Source: Mucilaginibacter sp. Bleaf8
GTDB lineage: Bacteria; Bacteroidota; Bacteroidia; Sphingobacteriales; Sphingobacteriaceae
DNA: 64,000 nt
Reading direction: 5' to 3'
NCBI RefSeq assembly: GCF_018390515.1
Contig: NZ_JAHBBK010000002.1
Span: 62,001-126,000, forward strand
Under the pieces are notes generated by a model. It was not told where the DNA came from and ran no database searches. It saw only the letters and a program-made list of their open reading frames with translations. A program made the position numbers and the translations under genes. This document shows positions 9,159 to 18,526 of the stretch, piece by piece; the stretch's first letter is position 1; every line of letters starts with the position of its first letter.

Positions 9159-9815
9159 TTACGCTGCTGCTATCGGTGAAAATACGAAATGCGTAACCAG
9201 CTTATCCATAATCACCAGGGACGCAATAATGAGTGCTACGCCGGCTAAGTAATTAAGGCGGTGTACCAGTTTTACCGAGATCCGGTCGCGCAGTTTATTG
9301 GCATAAAAAGCCTTGAGTATATCCATCCCAAACTGCATAACAAGGATGGTAGTAAACATAATAGCAATCTTTAACTGTCGGTGTGGGATACCTTCATGAA
9401 AAGCCGTACTGGCCGTGCCAATAACCGTAATCCAGTGAAAGAGCAGGGTAGGGTTAAAGATGCACATCAAAAAGCCCTTAAAGAAGTAGCCCGCACGGTT
9501 CACCGTAGCTGGGGTATGGGAATTATAGTCTACCTCAGCTTTTTTAATGAGGTAATATATACCGATGATAAAGAGAATAACGCTTCCGATTACACCTAAC
9601 CATACCTTCATTTCTTTAGGTACCTCGAATAACTGCGAACCAAATATAATGGCGCCCACAAACACCACATCACTGGTAACTACACCCAGCGCCAGTGCTG
9701 AGCCTGCCTGAAAGCCTTTTTCGATACTGGTTTTGATCAGCGCGAAAAAAACGGGGCCGGTTAAAAACGTAAGCACTAAGCCAATACCAATACCAGAAAT
9801 TATAGCTTCTATCAT
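9159..9815 (-). CDS. LysE family translocator (amino acid exporter)
   Basis: A 218-residue inner-membrane protein with about six hydrophobic helices. The N terminus carries the LysE/RhtB hallmark GIGIGLVLTFLTGPVFFALI with the conserved GP, and the family feature FNPTLLFHW follows mid-protein. Family members export amino acids such as lysine, homoserine or threonine; the substrate here cannot be told. It stands alone, divergent from the FucP-type transporter at 9975, with a 159-bp shared AT-rich upstream region. Confidence 0.88.
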   Translation of the reverse strand: MIEAIISGIGIGLVLTFLTGPVFFALIKTSIEKGFQAGSALALGVVTSDVVFVGAIIFGSQLFEVPKEMKVWLGVIGSVILFIIGIYYLIKKAEVDYNSHTPATVNRAGYFFKGFLMCIFNPTLLFHWITVIGTASTAFHEGIPHRQLKIAIMFTTILVMQFGMDILKAFYANKLRDRISVKLVHRLNYLAGVALIIASLVIMDKLVTHFVFSPIAAA

Positions 9816-9974
9816 TTATATGGGCTAAAAATTTGACCTCGCGAATATGCAACTTATCTGTTAAACAAAAAAAGTTAATAATGTTGACAAAATTGTAAAA
9901 AAGAATACCGATTATTTAAGAATTAGATTTATGTTAGTAACCTTGAAATAATACCGTTTTAACTAAATATTTTT

Positions 9975-11444
9975 ATGGACCAATCTACTTCCAAAAACAA
10001 CTCGTCGGCATTTTTTACGCTTACAATTGTTTTTTTCTTTTGGGGATTCGTGGCTGCGAGCAACGATATCCTGATTCCCGTATTTAAAGAAAAACTACAT
10101 CTTGAGCAATGGCAATCGCAAATGATTTCATTTGCATTTTATGTGGCTTATACGGTAGGTGCAATTATTTATTTCCTTGTTTCTAAAGTAACTGGCGGTG
10201 ACATATTAAATCGCCTAGGATATAAAAATGGTATAGCATTAGGCTTGGTTATATCGACACTAGGCGCTTTATTGTTTTATCCTGCAGCACAAACTGCTTC
10301 ATTTGGGTTATTAATTGCGGGGTTGTTTATCATAGGTTTAGGGTATTCATTACAGCAAACGGCTGCCAACCCACTTGCCATTATCATGGGCGATCCAAAA
10401 AGTGGTTCTCAAAGGTTGAGCTTAGCCGGTGGCGTAAACAACTTTGGTACAACCATAGGTCCGGTAATTGTTGGTTTAGCCATTTTTGGATCAGTAACCG
10501 AAAAAGCGCAAGTTGCAAGCGTTGAGTCAGTGAAAACACCTTATCTTATCTTAGGTGTGTTATTCCTGGTAGTAGCCCTGATATTTAAATTCTCATCTCT
10601 ACCCAACAAAATTAACGTTAATGAAGAGGAGAACAGTGATATTGCTACCGAACTAGTTAGTGACCATGGTAAAAATGCTAAAAGCGCTTTAGGTTATCCT
10701 CAACTCGTTTTGGGTATGATTGCGATATTTTTATACGTGGGTGTAGAGGTTTCAACTGCCAGTAACTTGCCGGAGTTTATGAAAGAGAAGCTGAATATCG
10801 CTACCTCGGGCGCAGCGCCATTTGTATCACTTTACTGGGCCAGTTTGATGATTGGCAGATGGACCAGTTCTGTTGGTGCATTTAACATGAGTGATGGTGC
10901 CAAAAAGGTTATGCGATTTGTGATGCCTTACATTGCGTTCGGTATATTTTTAGTAGTAAACAAACTGGCAAGCCATGATATTACGCCGTTTTATCTGTAC
11001 GCGTTGATTATAGTGGTTATGATTATAGGCGACTTGTTAAGTAAAGGTAACCCTGCCAGACAGCTGTTAATCTTCTCGCTAATGGGTATTACTGCGCTAG
11101 CAATTGGTATGCTAGCTAGTGGGATGGTTAGCGTTTATGCGTTTATGAGCGTTGGTTTATTTTGCTCTACTTTATGGCCATGTATTTATACTTTAGCCGT
11201 ATCTGGCTTAGGCAAGCACACCAACGAGGGGTCTAGCTTCTTGATTATGATGATTATGGGTGGTGGTGTTATCAGTTTGGTACAGGGGTATGTATCGGCA
11301 CCTAGCCTGTTGGGTATACAATGGTCTTATCTGGTGGGTGTAGTCTGCTTTGCTTACTTGGCTTTTTATGCCATCACTGCGCAACGAGTGTTAAAATCGC
11401 AAGGTATTAACTTCGATGAGCTGGAAATGAAAGGCGGACACTAA
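9975..11444 (+). CDS. MFS sugar transporter of the FucP / glucose-galactose permease family
   Basis: A 489-residue, roughly 12-helix transporter. The N terminus (FFFWGFVAASNDILIPVFK) matches the FucP family motif, in which proton symport of L-fucose, glucose or galactose is known. Further family features are GYSLQQTAANPLAIIMG and the inter-domain loop around residue 220. Upstream, TAACCTTG at 9938 resembles the -7 element imperfectly. The dCMP deaminase gene follows 8 nt later, so the two probably share a message although their functions are unrelated. The substrate cannot be read from the sequence. Confidence 0.88.
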   Translation: MDQSTSKNNSSAFFTLTIVFFFWGFVAASNDILIPVFKEKLHLEQWQSQMISFAFYVAYTVGAIIYFLVSKVTGGDILNRLGYKNGIALGLVISTLGALLFYPAAQTASFGLLIAGLFIIGLGYSLQQTAANPLAIIMGDPKSGSQRLSLAGGVNNFGTTIGPVIVGLAIFGSVTEKAQVASVESVKTPYLILGVLFLVVALIFKFSSLPNKINVNEEENSDIATELVSDHGKNAKSALGYPQLVLGMIAIFLYVGVEVSTASNLPEFMKEKLNIATSGAAPFVSLYWASLMIGRWTSSVGAFNMSDGAKKVMRFVMPYIAFGIFLVVNKLASHDITPFYLYALIIVVMIIGDLLSKGNPARQLLIFSLMGITALAIGMLASGMVSVYAFMSVGLFCSTLWPCIYTLAVSGLGKHTNEGSSFLIMMIMGGGVISLVQGYVSAPSLLGIQWSYLVGVVCFAYLAFYAITAQRVLKSQGINFDELEMKGGH

Positions 11445-11452
11445 TTTACAGC

Positions 11453-11935
11453 ATGAGTAAACTGAGTTTCGATCAGATATTTATGAACCTGGCAACCGAC
11501 CTGGCCAAACGCTCTCATTGCGTTAAGGCCCAGGTCGGTGCTGTTTTAACTAAAGATACGCGCATTATATCGGTAGGGTATAACGGTCCGCCGGCGGGTA
11601 CGCATAACTGCGATGAGGAATGGCCCGAAACAGGCTGTCCGCGCGATGCACGAGGTAGTTGTTCGCTGGCCCTGCATGCTGAGGAGAATGCCATTCTGTA
11701 CGCTGTAAAAAACGGTACCAGACTGGAAGGTACTACGATGTATACCACGCTGTCGCCTTGCTTGCCTTGTGCACGCCTCATTTATTCTGCCGGCATTACC
11801 CAGGTATATTACCGTTTCTCGTATGCCGAGTATAAAGGTTTACCAAGTGATGAAGGGGTCGATTTTCTGAACCGATTTGGTGTTAAAGCCCATAAATTTG
11901 AAGAACAGCCCGATGGTATAGGGTTGCATTTTTGA
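11453..11935 (+). CDS. Deoxycytidylate (dCMP) deaminase family protein
   Basis: A 160-residue zinc-dependent deaminase. The zinc and catalytic residues are visible as His75-x-Glu77 (HAEEN) and Cys103/Cys106 (PCLPC). An insert with Cys and His residues (HNCDEEWPETGC, about 51-62) between the first strands is typical of dCMP deaminases of the ComEB type, which make dUMP for thymidylate synthesis. It starts 8 nt after the transporter stop. It ends just before a perfect 15-bp bidirectional hairpin shared with cmk. Confidence 0.92.
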   Translation: MSKLSFDQIFMNLATDLAKRSHCVKAQVGAVLTKDTRIISVGYNGPPAGTHNCDEEWPETGCPRDARGSCSLALHAEENAILYAVKNGTRLEGTTMYTTLSPCLPCARLIYSAGITQVYYRFSYAEYKGLPSDEGVDFLNRFGVKAHKFEEQPDGIGLHF

Positions 11936-11957
11936 AATATACGATAGGCTTATAAAT

Positions 11958-11992
11958 AAAAAAGGAGTAATCAACAAGATTACTCCTTTTTT
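11958..11992. terminator. Bidirectional terminator between dCMP deaminase and cmk
   Basis: A perfect 15-bp inverted repeat (A6-GGAGTAATC / GATTACTCC-T6) with loop AACAA. Flanking A and T runs give a U tract on either strand, so it can serve both converging genes. Confidence 0.93.
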
Positions 11993-12014
11993 ATTTATGT
12001 ACTGATGTCTTTTT

Positions 12015-12698
12015 CTAAGCTTGCTTCTTCAAAAATGGCTCCACTTTATCTAAGGCAAACTGTAGTTGCTGTTCAGGTGTGATATTTGTATTATCCAAAA
12101 TAATGGCATCATCGGCTCGTACCAGCGGGCTTTCCTTACGGGTGGTATCAGAGTAATCGCGGTGTGCAATGTTTTCAAATACCTCTTCTAATGTAATATC
12201 AGGGTTGTTCGGTAATAGTTCTTTGTAGCGTCGTTCCGCACGTACTTTGGGGTCGGCGGTCATAAACAGCTTTACCTGCGCGTTAGGGAATACGGCAGTG
12301 CCAATATCTCGGCCATCCATTACTATGTTTTTAGACTGCCCCATACGTTGCTGCTGGGCAACCATCTCCTTACGAACCTCACGTATTGCAGACACTGGGC
12401 TTACGTTCTGCGATACAGGCATCAGCCTGATCTCGTGCGAAACTTCTTCGTCATTCAGTGTAATGTGTGTTTCGTAATCGCGCGAATGGAAGTTTAAATG
12501 GATGTTTTTTAAAGCTTCGGCTACTTGTTCGGGGTTGTTTAAATCAACGTTATTGCGCAAAAAGTAAAGGGTAACAGCGCGGTACATGGCCCCGCTATCT
12601 ACATAAATAAAATGAAGTTTTTTGGCTAACGCTTTGGCTAAGGTACTTTTTCCGCAAGATGAATATCCATCAATTGCTACCACAATGTTCTTGCTCAT
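12015..12698 (-). CDS. cmk: Cytidylate kinase
   Basis: A 227-residue NMP kinase that phosphorylates CMP/dCMP. The P-loop is GYSSCGKST (residues 11-19 counting from MSKN). SGAMYRAVTLYFLR follows, as in bacterial Cmk, and later DGRDIGTAVFPNA and the RAERRYKEL lid arginines. The ATG at 12698 is chosen over a TTG at 12716 because Cmk proteins begin directly before the first beta strand. It converges on the dCMP deaminase, another pyrimidine nucleotide enzyme, with a shared terminator. Confidence 0.96.
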   Translation of the reverse strand: MSKNIVVAIDGYSSCGKSTLAKALAKKLHFIYVDSGAMYRAVTLYFLRNNVDLNNPEQVAEALKNIHLNFHSRDYETHITLNDEEVSHEIRLMPVSQNVSPVSAIREVRKEMVAQQQRMGQSKNIVMDGRDIGTAVFPNAQVKLFMTADPKVRAERRYKELLPNNPDITLEEVFENIAHRDYSDTTRKESPLVRADDAIILDNTNITPEQQLQFALDKVEPFLKKQA

Positions 12699-12730
12699 CG
12701 GGGAGCTAAGGTACAAAATCTGTCATAATT

Positions 12731-12760
12731 TTTGCGGGTAGCTAATTAAACTTAGCTTTG
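12731..12760 (+). promoter_or_regulatory. Promoter of arfB (TTTG-N18-TAGCTTTG)
   Basis: TTTG at 12731-12734 and TAGCTTTG at 12753-12760, spaced by 18 nt, fit the Bacteroidetes consensus. The start codon is only 4 nt further on, so transcription should begin at or next to the ATG. Confidence 0.6.
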
Positions 12761-12764
12761 AAAA

Positions 12765-13169
12765 ATGGATTTTACCAGGGCCGATTTACAAAAGGAAGTA
12801 ATTTACAAGACCTCGCGAAGCGGAGGCAAAGGCGGGCAGAATGTCAATAAGGTATCAACCAAGGTTGAACTGCTTTTAGACGTAGCGCAGTCAATTTTGT
12901 TTACGGACGAGCAGAAAGCACTCCTGACCGCTAAGCTGCAAAACCGGCTTAATAAAGATGGTTATGTTCAGGTAATTAGTGAAGAGGAGCGAAGCCAGCT
13001 TTTAAACAAAGACCGTGCACTGGACAAGCTGTTTATGCTGCTGGTAAAAGCACTACATCAGCCCAGAGTACGTAAACCTACTAAAATAAGCAAGGCGGCC
13101 AAGGCCGCCCGTTTAGATAGTAAGCGCATACAATCGCTCAAAAAGCAACTGCGGCGCAACGACTTTTAA
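12765..13169 (+). CDS. arfB: Peptidyl-tRNA hydrolase ArfB (YaeJ-type ribosome rescue factor)
   Basis: A 134-residue release-factor-like protein without a codon-recognition domain. The catalytic GGQ is at residues 23-25 (SGGKGGQNVNKV). The C-terminal tail is Lys/Arg rich (from about 105 to the end), as in ArfB, where it enters the empty mRNA channel to release peptides from stalled ribosomes. Length is normal. It has its own promoter-like site immediately before the ATG. Its stop codon overlaps the stop codon of the converging LpxR-like gene by 4 bp; no terminator separates them. Confidence 0.94.
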   Translation: MDFTRADLQKEVIYKTSRSGGKGGQNVNKVSTKVELLLDVAQSILFTDEQKALLTAKLQNRLNKDGYVQVISEEERSQLLNKDRALDKLFMLLVKALHQPRVRKPTKISKAAKAARLDSKRIQSLKKQLRRNDF

Positions 13170-14128
13170 TTGAAGCGATACAATAACGTTACGGATCCCC
13201 ATTGGTGCGCGTGCACCATGCTATTGATCTGCTTGCCACTGATGGTAACAGCGCCATTCAGCACCCAGCGTTTGCCTGCATAGGCCACGCCAATTTCGTG
13301 CGTAAATAGTGTACGGTTAGGGCTGAAGGTGATTTCTTGAGGATGTTTGTCCGAACCTAATCCGCCTTGTATGGTAGCATCGTAACCTACATAATTAAAC
13401 AACGGCTTATAGTATGCAAAAAGTTCATAACTATGTAAAGGTGCTATGCTGCTATTGCGCGTTGCTGTACTTTGCGTACTTACGGAGTTAAATAACTGGT
13501 TAAAGTTACCTGCACGTACTATAGCGCCTACACCAGCACCCGTAAAGCCTGTACCTAAGTTACCATAAGTACTGCCGCTTAAATCAATCCATGATGCTCT
13601 TGCCAGCAATTTGTTGTATTGGGCCAATAGGTTGAGCTGGAAGCTGTTTTGGATCTGGGTATTCCAACCGGCCAGTTCATAAAAACCAAACGTTTTGTGC
13701 ATTAGCTTTTGCGCTTCCTCGCCTAATGCTGCCGGACCGATAACCCCCGTTTGCACACCAAGTTTTAAATTACTTTCGTTCTTGTATAGCAAGTTCAAGT
13801 TAGCGCCTGCATACAGGTAGCCTGCAAAAGGCCGGTCAACGCGGGCAGGATCGGGTACGTAACCCGAGTAGGGGTTAAACATTTTTTGACCCGCTTCGAT
13901 GCCCAATACTTTATTGGCCAATTTACTCGTCTCGGGGTTTTGAACAGTAAGCGCCTGCCGGTAAAAAAGGAACAGTCCGTTGGTGTAATACCGGTCTATG
14001 CCTTGCGCCAGGAACGAATCGTTGTCGCTTTGCAAGCCAGCCTCGTGGGCATGAGCGTTGGTTTGCGCAAATAGCGGTGAGAAGCCAAGGCCTAATAAAG
14101 CCGTAGCTATAAGTGCTTTAAATTTCAT
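13166..14128 (-). CDS. LpxR-like lipid A deacylase family outer-membrane protein (DUF2219)
   Basis: A 320-residue predicted outer-membrane beta-barrel with a signal peptide (residues 1-21, ending FAQ). The LpxR/DUF2219 pattern is visible: SDNDSFLAQGIDRYYTNGL near the mature N terminus (Asn-Asp and YTNG), followed by barrel strands and an HKTFG motif around residue 145. Characterised LpxR removes the 3'-acyloxyacyl chain of lipid A at the outer membrane; whether this one does so is inference. It ends in a strand-like LLYRFN, a normal barrel C terminus. It lies downstream of lon, separated by the lon terminator. Confidence 0.82.
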   Translation of the reverse strand: MKFKALIATALLGLGFSPLFAQTNAHAHEAGLQSDNDSFLAQGIDRYYTNGLFLFYRQALTVQNPETSKLANKVLGIEAGQKMFNPYSGYVPDPARVDRPFAGYLYAGANLNLLYKNESNLKLGVQTGVIGPAALGEEAQKLMHKTFGFYELAGWNTQIQNSFQLNLLAQYNKLLARASWIDLSGSTYGNLGTGFTGAGVGAIVRAGNFNQLFNSVSTQSTATRNSSIAPLHSYELFAYYKPLFNYVGYDATIQGGLGSDKHPQEITFSPNRTLFTHEIGVAYAGKRWVLNGAVTISGKQINSMVHAHQWGSVTLLYRFN

Positions 14129-14153
14129 TAATAATGATGCTCGAGGTTGCTAA

Positions 14154-14189
14154 AATAAGAAAGCCGGATGGTAATCCGGCTTTCTTATT
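14154..14189 (-). terminator. Terminator of lon
   Basis: A perfect 15-bp inverted repeat with arms at 14154-14168 and 14175-14189 (core AAAGCCGGA / TCCGGCTTT) and a 6-nt loop. It lies about 40 nt downstream of the lon stop on the minus strand and is followed there by a T-rich stretch. Confidence 0.85.
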
Positions 14190-14230
14190 ATTATAAAGCA
14201 AAAATTTAATTACGTGCAGATGGTGGTTGC

Positions 14231-16705
14231 TTATTCTACCACCGGTTTGGAATCTTCTTTTATCGTCAAATCCAACGCATCCGAAACCTGTTCGTTTAAC
14301 AAAGCCAGATCAATTACCTCACGCATGTTTTTTACGTAATGGAACTTAAGGTCTTTAATATAGTTTTCTTTAATCTCCTGAATATCCTTGCGGTTCGATT
14401 CGCACAAAATGATTTCTTTGATACCGGCACGCTTAGCTGCCAAAATCTTTTCTTTGATACCACCTACAGGCAGCACACGGCCACGCAGGGTAATTTCGCC
14501 GGTCATGGCCAAATTTGGTTTCACCTTGCGTTGGGTAAAGGCCGAAGTTAAAGCCGTAAGCATGGTGATACCTGCTGAAGGGCCGTCCTTAGGCGTAGCG
14601 CCGGCCGGTACGTGCACATGCACATCCCATTGATCAAACAGCTTTGGATTGATATTGAACTGACCTGCATGAGCCCGCAAATAGGCTAAAGCTATAGTGG
14701 TCGATTCTTTCATTACATCGCCCAAATTACCTGTAAGCGTTAAGCGGCCTTTGCCGGGGCTTAAACTGGCTTCGATAAACAGGATATCGCCGCCAACCTG
14801 TGTCCATGCCAAACCGGTAACCACACCTGCTACATCATTGCCTTCGTAAAGGTCTTTGTCAAAGAATGGCGCACCGAGTATTTTCACTACATCTTTCTTG
14901 CTTACAGTAGGGTTATATTCTTCTTCAAGCGCAATGCTTTTGGCCACGCCGCGCACAATGGAGCCAATCTGCTTATCCAGGCTACGTACGCCCGATTCGC
15001 GGGTATAGCCTTCAATAACCGATTCCATCACGTCGTTTTTAACCACAACGTCTTTTGTTTTTACGCCGTGGGCCTCGCGTTGTTTAGGCAGCAAATGCTG
15101 GCGGGCAATCTCTATCTTTTCTTCAATGGTATAGCCATTCACTTCAATAATTTCCATACGATCCAGCAGGGCAGGCTGTATGGTGCTTAGTGAGTTGGCA
15201 GTAGCAATGAACATTACGTTAGATAGATCAAAGTCCAATTCTACGTAATGGTCATAAAAAGTGTTGTTTTGTTCTGGGTCCAGTACCTCCAGCAGGGCAG
15301 ATGATGGGTCGCCCCTGAAATCGTTGCCTACTTTATCAATCTCATCCAAAATAAACACCGGGTTAGCTGCGCCGGCTTTTTTAATAGATTGTATAATGCG
15401 GCCAGGCATAGCACCAATGTAAGTTTTACGGTGACCGCGAATTTCGGCCTCATCTCGAATACCACCCAGTGCCATACGTACATACTTACGGCCTAAAGCT
15501 TTGGCTATAGATTTACCTAATGACGTTTTACCAACGCCCGGAGGGCCAACCAAGCAAAGGATAGGCGCTTTCATGTCGTGCTTTAACTTCAGCACGGCCA
15601 GGTACTCGATAATGCGCTGTTTAACCTTGTCTAAACCAAAGTGATCCTTATCTAATATCTTTTGGGCGCGTTTCAGGTCAAAGTTATCTTTGGTAAACTC
15701 GCTCCAGGGCAAATCGAGCAAAAGCTCCAGGTAATTGATTTGTACCGAGTAATCAGCCGCGGCAGGGTTGATGCGTTGCAGCTTTTCCAGCTCTTTGTTA
15801 AAGTGATCGCCTACTTCTTTAGCCCATTTCTTTTTAATGGCCCTTTTACGCAGGTTTTCTATTTCCAGATCGGGTGTATTGCCACCCAACTCTTCCTGAA
15901 TGGTTTTGAGCTGCTGGTTCAAAAAGTAATCGCGCTGCTGTTTGTCTAAGTCAGTACGCACTTTTGTCTGGATCTGGTTTTTCAGTTCCAGCATCTGCAA
16001 ATCGGTAGTGAGGTGTTCCAGCACAATGCTGGCCCGGTCGCGCAGGCTTGGCGTAGCCAGCAGGCGCTGCTTGGCTTCCATATCTGCATTCATATTAGAA
16101 GATATGAAGTTGATCAGGAACGACGTACTTTCAATATTACGGATAGCAATACCTGCCTCGCTCGGGATGTTGGGCGATAGCTGGATAATACTCATGGCCA
16201 TGTCTTTGATAGACGATACCATGGCTTTGAATTCTTTATCTTCTTTAAAGCTGGTTTCTTTAAAAGGCTCGATGGCGGCTTTGATGTAAGGTTCGCTTTG
16301 CAGCTCTTCTTTTAATACAAAGCGTTTTTTACCCTGTAAAATAACAGTGGTGTTGCCATCAGGCATCTGCAGCATTTTGATGATAAGCGCCGTGGTGCCC
16401 ACCTGATGCAACTGATCAAAGGTAGGATCCTCAACGCTAACGTCCTGCTGGGCTACAACGCCCACCAGGCGGTCGCCTTTGTTGGCATCGCGTATCAGTT
16501 TGATGGATTTATCGCGGCCAACGGTAATGGGAATTACCACACCCGGAAAAAGCACCGTGTTGCGCAGCGGTAATATAGGTAGTGCCTCCGGTACCTGTTC
16601 ATTGTTCATCTCCTCTTCATCCTCTGTTGACATCAGCGGAAAAAATTCGGAGTCTTCATTGATAACCGGTAAAGCACTTTTAAAATCAAACGGATCGAAA
16701 CTCAT
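14231..16705 (-). CDS. lon: ATP-dependent protease Lon
   Basis: An 824-residue cytosolic AAA+ protease that degrades misfolded and regulatory proteins. Order: N-terminal substrate-binding domain (about 40-250, [13 protein letters not shown]), coiled coil, AAA+ module with Walker [10 protein letters not shown] and Walker [11 protein letters not shown], and a C-terminal protease domain with the Ser-Lys dyad Ser710 (KDGPSAGIT) and Lys753 (GGIKEKIL). An acidic extension of about 40 residues precedes the substrate domain. Upstream, TATTTTTG (16788 to 16781) could be the -7 element. The 5' leader would contain the small inverted repeat at 16750-16764. Confidence 0.97.
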   Translation of the reverse strand: MSFDPFDFKSALPVINEDSEFFPLMSTEDEEEMNNEQVPEALPILPLRNTVLFPGVVIPITVGRDKSIKLIRDANKGDRLVGVVAQQDVSVEDPTFDQLHQVGTTALIIKMLQMPDGNTTVILQGKKRFVLKEELQSEPYIKAAIEPFKETSFKEDKEFKAMVSSIKDMAMSIIQLSPNIPSEAGIAIRNIESTSFLINFISSNMNADMEAKQRLLATPSLRDRASIVLEHLTTDLQMLELKNQIQTKVRTDLDKQQRDYFLNQQLKTIQEELGGNTPDLEIENLRKRAIKKKWAKEVGDHFNKELEKLQRINPAAADYSVQINYLELLLDLPWSEFTKDNFDLKRAQKILDKDHFGLDKVKQRIIEYLAVLKLKHDMKAPILCLVGPPGVGKTSLGKSIAKALGRKYVRMALGGIRDEAEIRGHRKTYIGAMPGRIIQSIKKAGAANPVFILDEIDKVGNDFRGDPSSALLEVLDPEQNNTFYDHYVELDFDLSNVMFIATANSLSTIQPALLDRMEIIEVNGYTIEEKIEIARQHLLPKQREAHGVKTKDVVVKNDVMESVIEGYTRESGVRSLDKQIGSIVRGVAKSIALEEEYNPTVSKKDVVKILGAPFFDKDLYEGNDVAGVVTGLAWTQVGGDILFIEASLSPGKGRLTLTGNLGDVMKESTTIALAYLRAHAGQFNINPKLFDQWDVHVHVPAGATPKDGPSAGITMLTALTSAFTQRKVKPNLAMTGEITLRGRVLPVGGIKEKILAAKRAGIKEIILCESNRKDIQEIKENYIKDLKFHYVKNMREVIDLALLNEQVSDALDLTIKEDSKPVVE

Positions 16706-17075
16706 TAAATACCCTTTCTAATATGGTAGGTTAACGTCATGTTGTCAGTCTGTTCGGGGAACAGTCAGTCAAAAACAACGCAAAAATACTGTTTTATATT
16801 TTAACGTATGGTTGTTCAATAGATATGCCAAGACGGTGCTAAATGACAAGTTATCGTTGGTGGTGAGTTAAGGTGTTGATAAGTAGGTGTTTGTATTTTC
16901 GAATACATTCAGGTAGCCGTTTTGGCGATACTTATCAGGCGTGGAAAAAACGTCAGGTTAGTAGCATTAATTCATCAAACAAAGTTGCAGGGTAAAAACT
17001 TTTGTATTAATATTACGCCTTGCATAATAAAAGCGGCAGTTAAAAGTTAAAGTATTAAAACGTAATAAACTGGTG
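16706..17075. other. 370-bp non-coding region upstream of lon and the TPR gene
   Basis: This divergent intergenic region holds a TATTTTTG -7-like site for lon (minus strand, 16781-16788) and a 6-bp perfect inverted repeat CTGTTC-GGG-GAACAG at 16750-16764, which would fall in the lon 5' leader. No gene, tRNA or long repeat was seen in the rest. Confidence 0.5.
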
Positions 17076-17696
17076 ATGAGGTTGTCCGTTATATTGTCTT
17101 TTTTACTTGTTTCATCCCTTGATGGTATTGCACAAAAAGCATATGTGCAGTTGGGCTATCAGGCCATGATGAATAAAGATTTTAAAAGCGCTGTGCGGCA
17201 ACTCGAAAAAGCCTGCGAGGTTGACTCCAACAGTACGCATGCGTTATGGATGCTGGGCTATTCTTACTTCCATAGTGAAAACTATAAAAAGTCAGTTTCT
17301 GCCTATAGCCGTGTTATTGCACTGAATCCTACCGACGAATCGGCCTATTACTTTCGCTCCAAGGCGCAAAGCAATATGGCAAAAGACGGCCAGATAAGTG
17401 TTGGTGAGCGGGAAAAGTGCCTGCTCAATGCCATTAAAGATTTAAACAGGGCGCTGGTAATTAAGCCTAACGAGGATCGCTTTTATCAGAATCGAGGTTT
17501 GGCCTATCGTGATTATGCTGATCTGAAACTACAACCCAGCTACCACTCCTACGACAAGAACCGAGGAATAACAGCTTTAAAAGCTGCCGTATCCGATTTT
17601 GAGCGCGTACTCAACAACAATCCCAGTCGTGCCGATATATCTAATTTGCTTGAAGTAGCCAAAGAGCGTATGGCTACTTTGGTAGGGCATAGGTAA
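17076..17696 (+). CDS. Secreted tetratricopeptide repeat protein
   Basis: A 206-residue protein with an N-terminal signal peptide (RLSVILSFLLVSSLDGIAQ) and at least four TPR-like helical hairpins. Examples are the units around AVRQLEKACEVDSNSTHALW, SVSAYSRVIALNPTDESAYY and AIKDLNRALVIKPNEDRFYQ, with typical Ala/Gly/Pro positions. TPR arrays mediate protein contacts; the partner is unknown. The ATG at 17076 is chosen; an in-frame GTG lies one codon upstream. It stands alone between divergent lon and convergent gpmI-side genes, with no terminator seen. Confidence 0.75.
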   Translation: MRLSVILSFLLVSSLDGIAQKAYVQLGYQAMMNKDFKSAVRQLEKACEVDSNSTHALWMLGYSYFHSENYKKSVSAYSRVIALNPTDESAYYFRSKAQSNMAKDGQISVGEREKCLLNAIKDLNRALVIKPNEDRFYQNRGLAYRDYADLKLQPSYHSYDKNRGITALKAAVSDFERVLNNNPSRADISNLLEVAKERMATLVGHR

Positions 17697-17980
17697 CGGC
17701 TGCTATTCTTTCCTTAATTATTTTATTGCATAAGATATTCAGACATTTTCTTGTTCTTATTGCCTGCACAGAGAGGGGATTTCTTTTGTGATGGTGATGT
17801 AGCTACCTCTTTACTTGCTTTATATACGACAGGATGGTTCCGCTACCGCTCGTCATCAAATGCTTGTTGCTTTTAGATACAAAATAAGATATTGGAAAGA
17901 AGTATTCCTATACGGCAATGAGCAGACTATAAGAGGTATATTCAACTAATAGAAGTTCAAAAAGCCTCAAGTGAGAATAT

Positions 17981-18526
17981 CTACTTAATCTTCCCTTTAA
18001 TTACATACTGATTGTCGCCCAGAAACCTTACCTGCTGCAATTTGTCAATCAGATACAACGAATCGGGATAGTAAACCAGCTTTTCGGTTGCCTGGTAAAG
18101 GATATTATGAGAGTAATTCTGGATGGCTATCTTTTTAACTGCGTTGCCGGCTTTTTGAATTACCATGCGGCGGGTAGTCAGTTTAGAATCTTTGGCTGTG
18201 TATACCACCGAGTCGCCAGCCTGTTCAATGGTATAGCTTTCGCGCCAGGCAGGCTTGTTGATATCCGAAGCAGCAAACAAGTCCAGTTCGCGACCCCAGT
18301 TACTGATGCGGAGTTGAAGTGTTTGAGCTGTTTCGTGATTATGGGCCACGGTTTTGGTAACCAGCGGACGCAAGCTGTTTAACCGGGCTGTATCAGCCTG
18401 AATAAACTTTTTTAAGTCGAAGTATTTTAGGGAAGCACCGGTTTCACGGATATCCGGCTTGCACGAATACAAGCCGGATAGCGTGAACAGTATGCTGTAT
18501 GTAAACAAACGTTTATACCAGTACAT
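17981..18526 (-). CDS. Putative lipoprotein of unknown function
   Basis: A 181-residue protein with a short signal and a lipobox (LSGLYSC, lipid Cys22), so probably membrane anchored. I do not recognise a domain. The mature part is mixed alpha/beta with a beta-strand-rich second half. Its start overlaps the end of gpmI by 14 bp on the same strand, so it is probably translated from the gpmI message. It has no evident link to glycolysis. Confidence 0.65.
   Translation of the reverse strand: MYWYKRLFTYSILFTLSGLYSCKPDIRETGASLKYFDLKKFIQADTARLNSLRPLVTKTVAHNHETAQTLQLRISNWGRELDLFAASDINKPAWRESYTIEQAGDSVVYTAKDSKLTTRRMVIQKAGNAVKKIAIQNYSHNILYQATEKLVYYPDSLYLIDKLQQVRFLGDNQYVIKGKIK

Noticed and set aside
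15662..16289. Long open frames on the plus strand opposite lon
   Set aside because: They lie wholly within lon in another frame, lack recognisable motifs and follow from its codon usage. The same applies to antisense frames in gpmI, rel/spoT, purA and ppk1.
17697..17980. Possible gene or RNA in the 284 bp between the TPR gene and the lipoprotein gene
   Set aside because: No open frame with coding character, no cloverleaf, and only a 10-bp direct repeat (ATAAGATATT) that could be chance.
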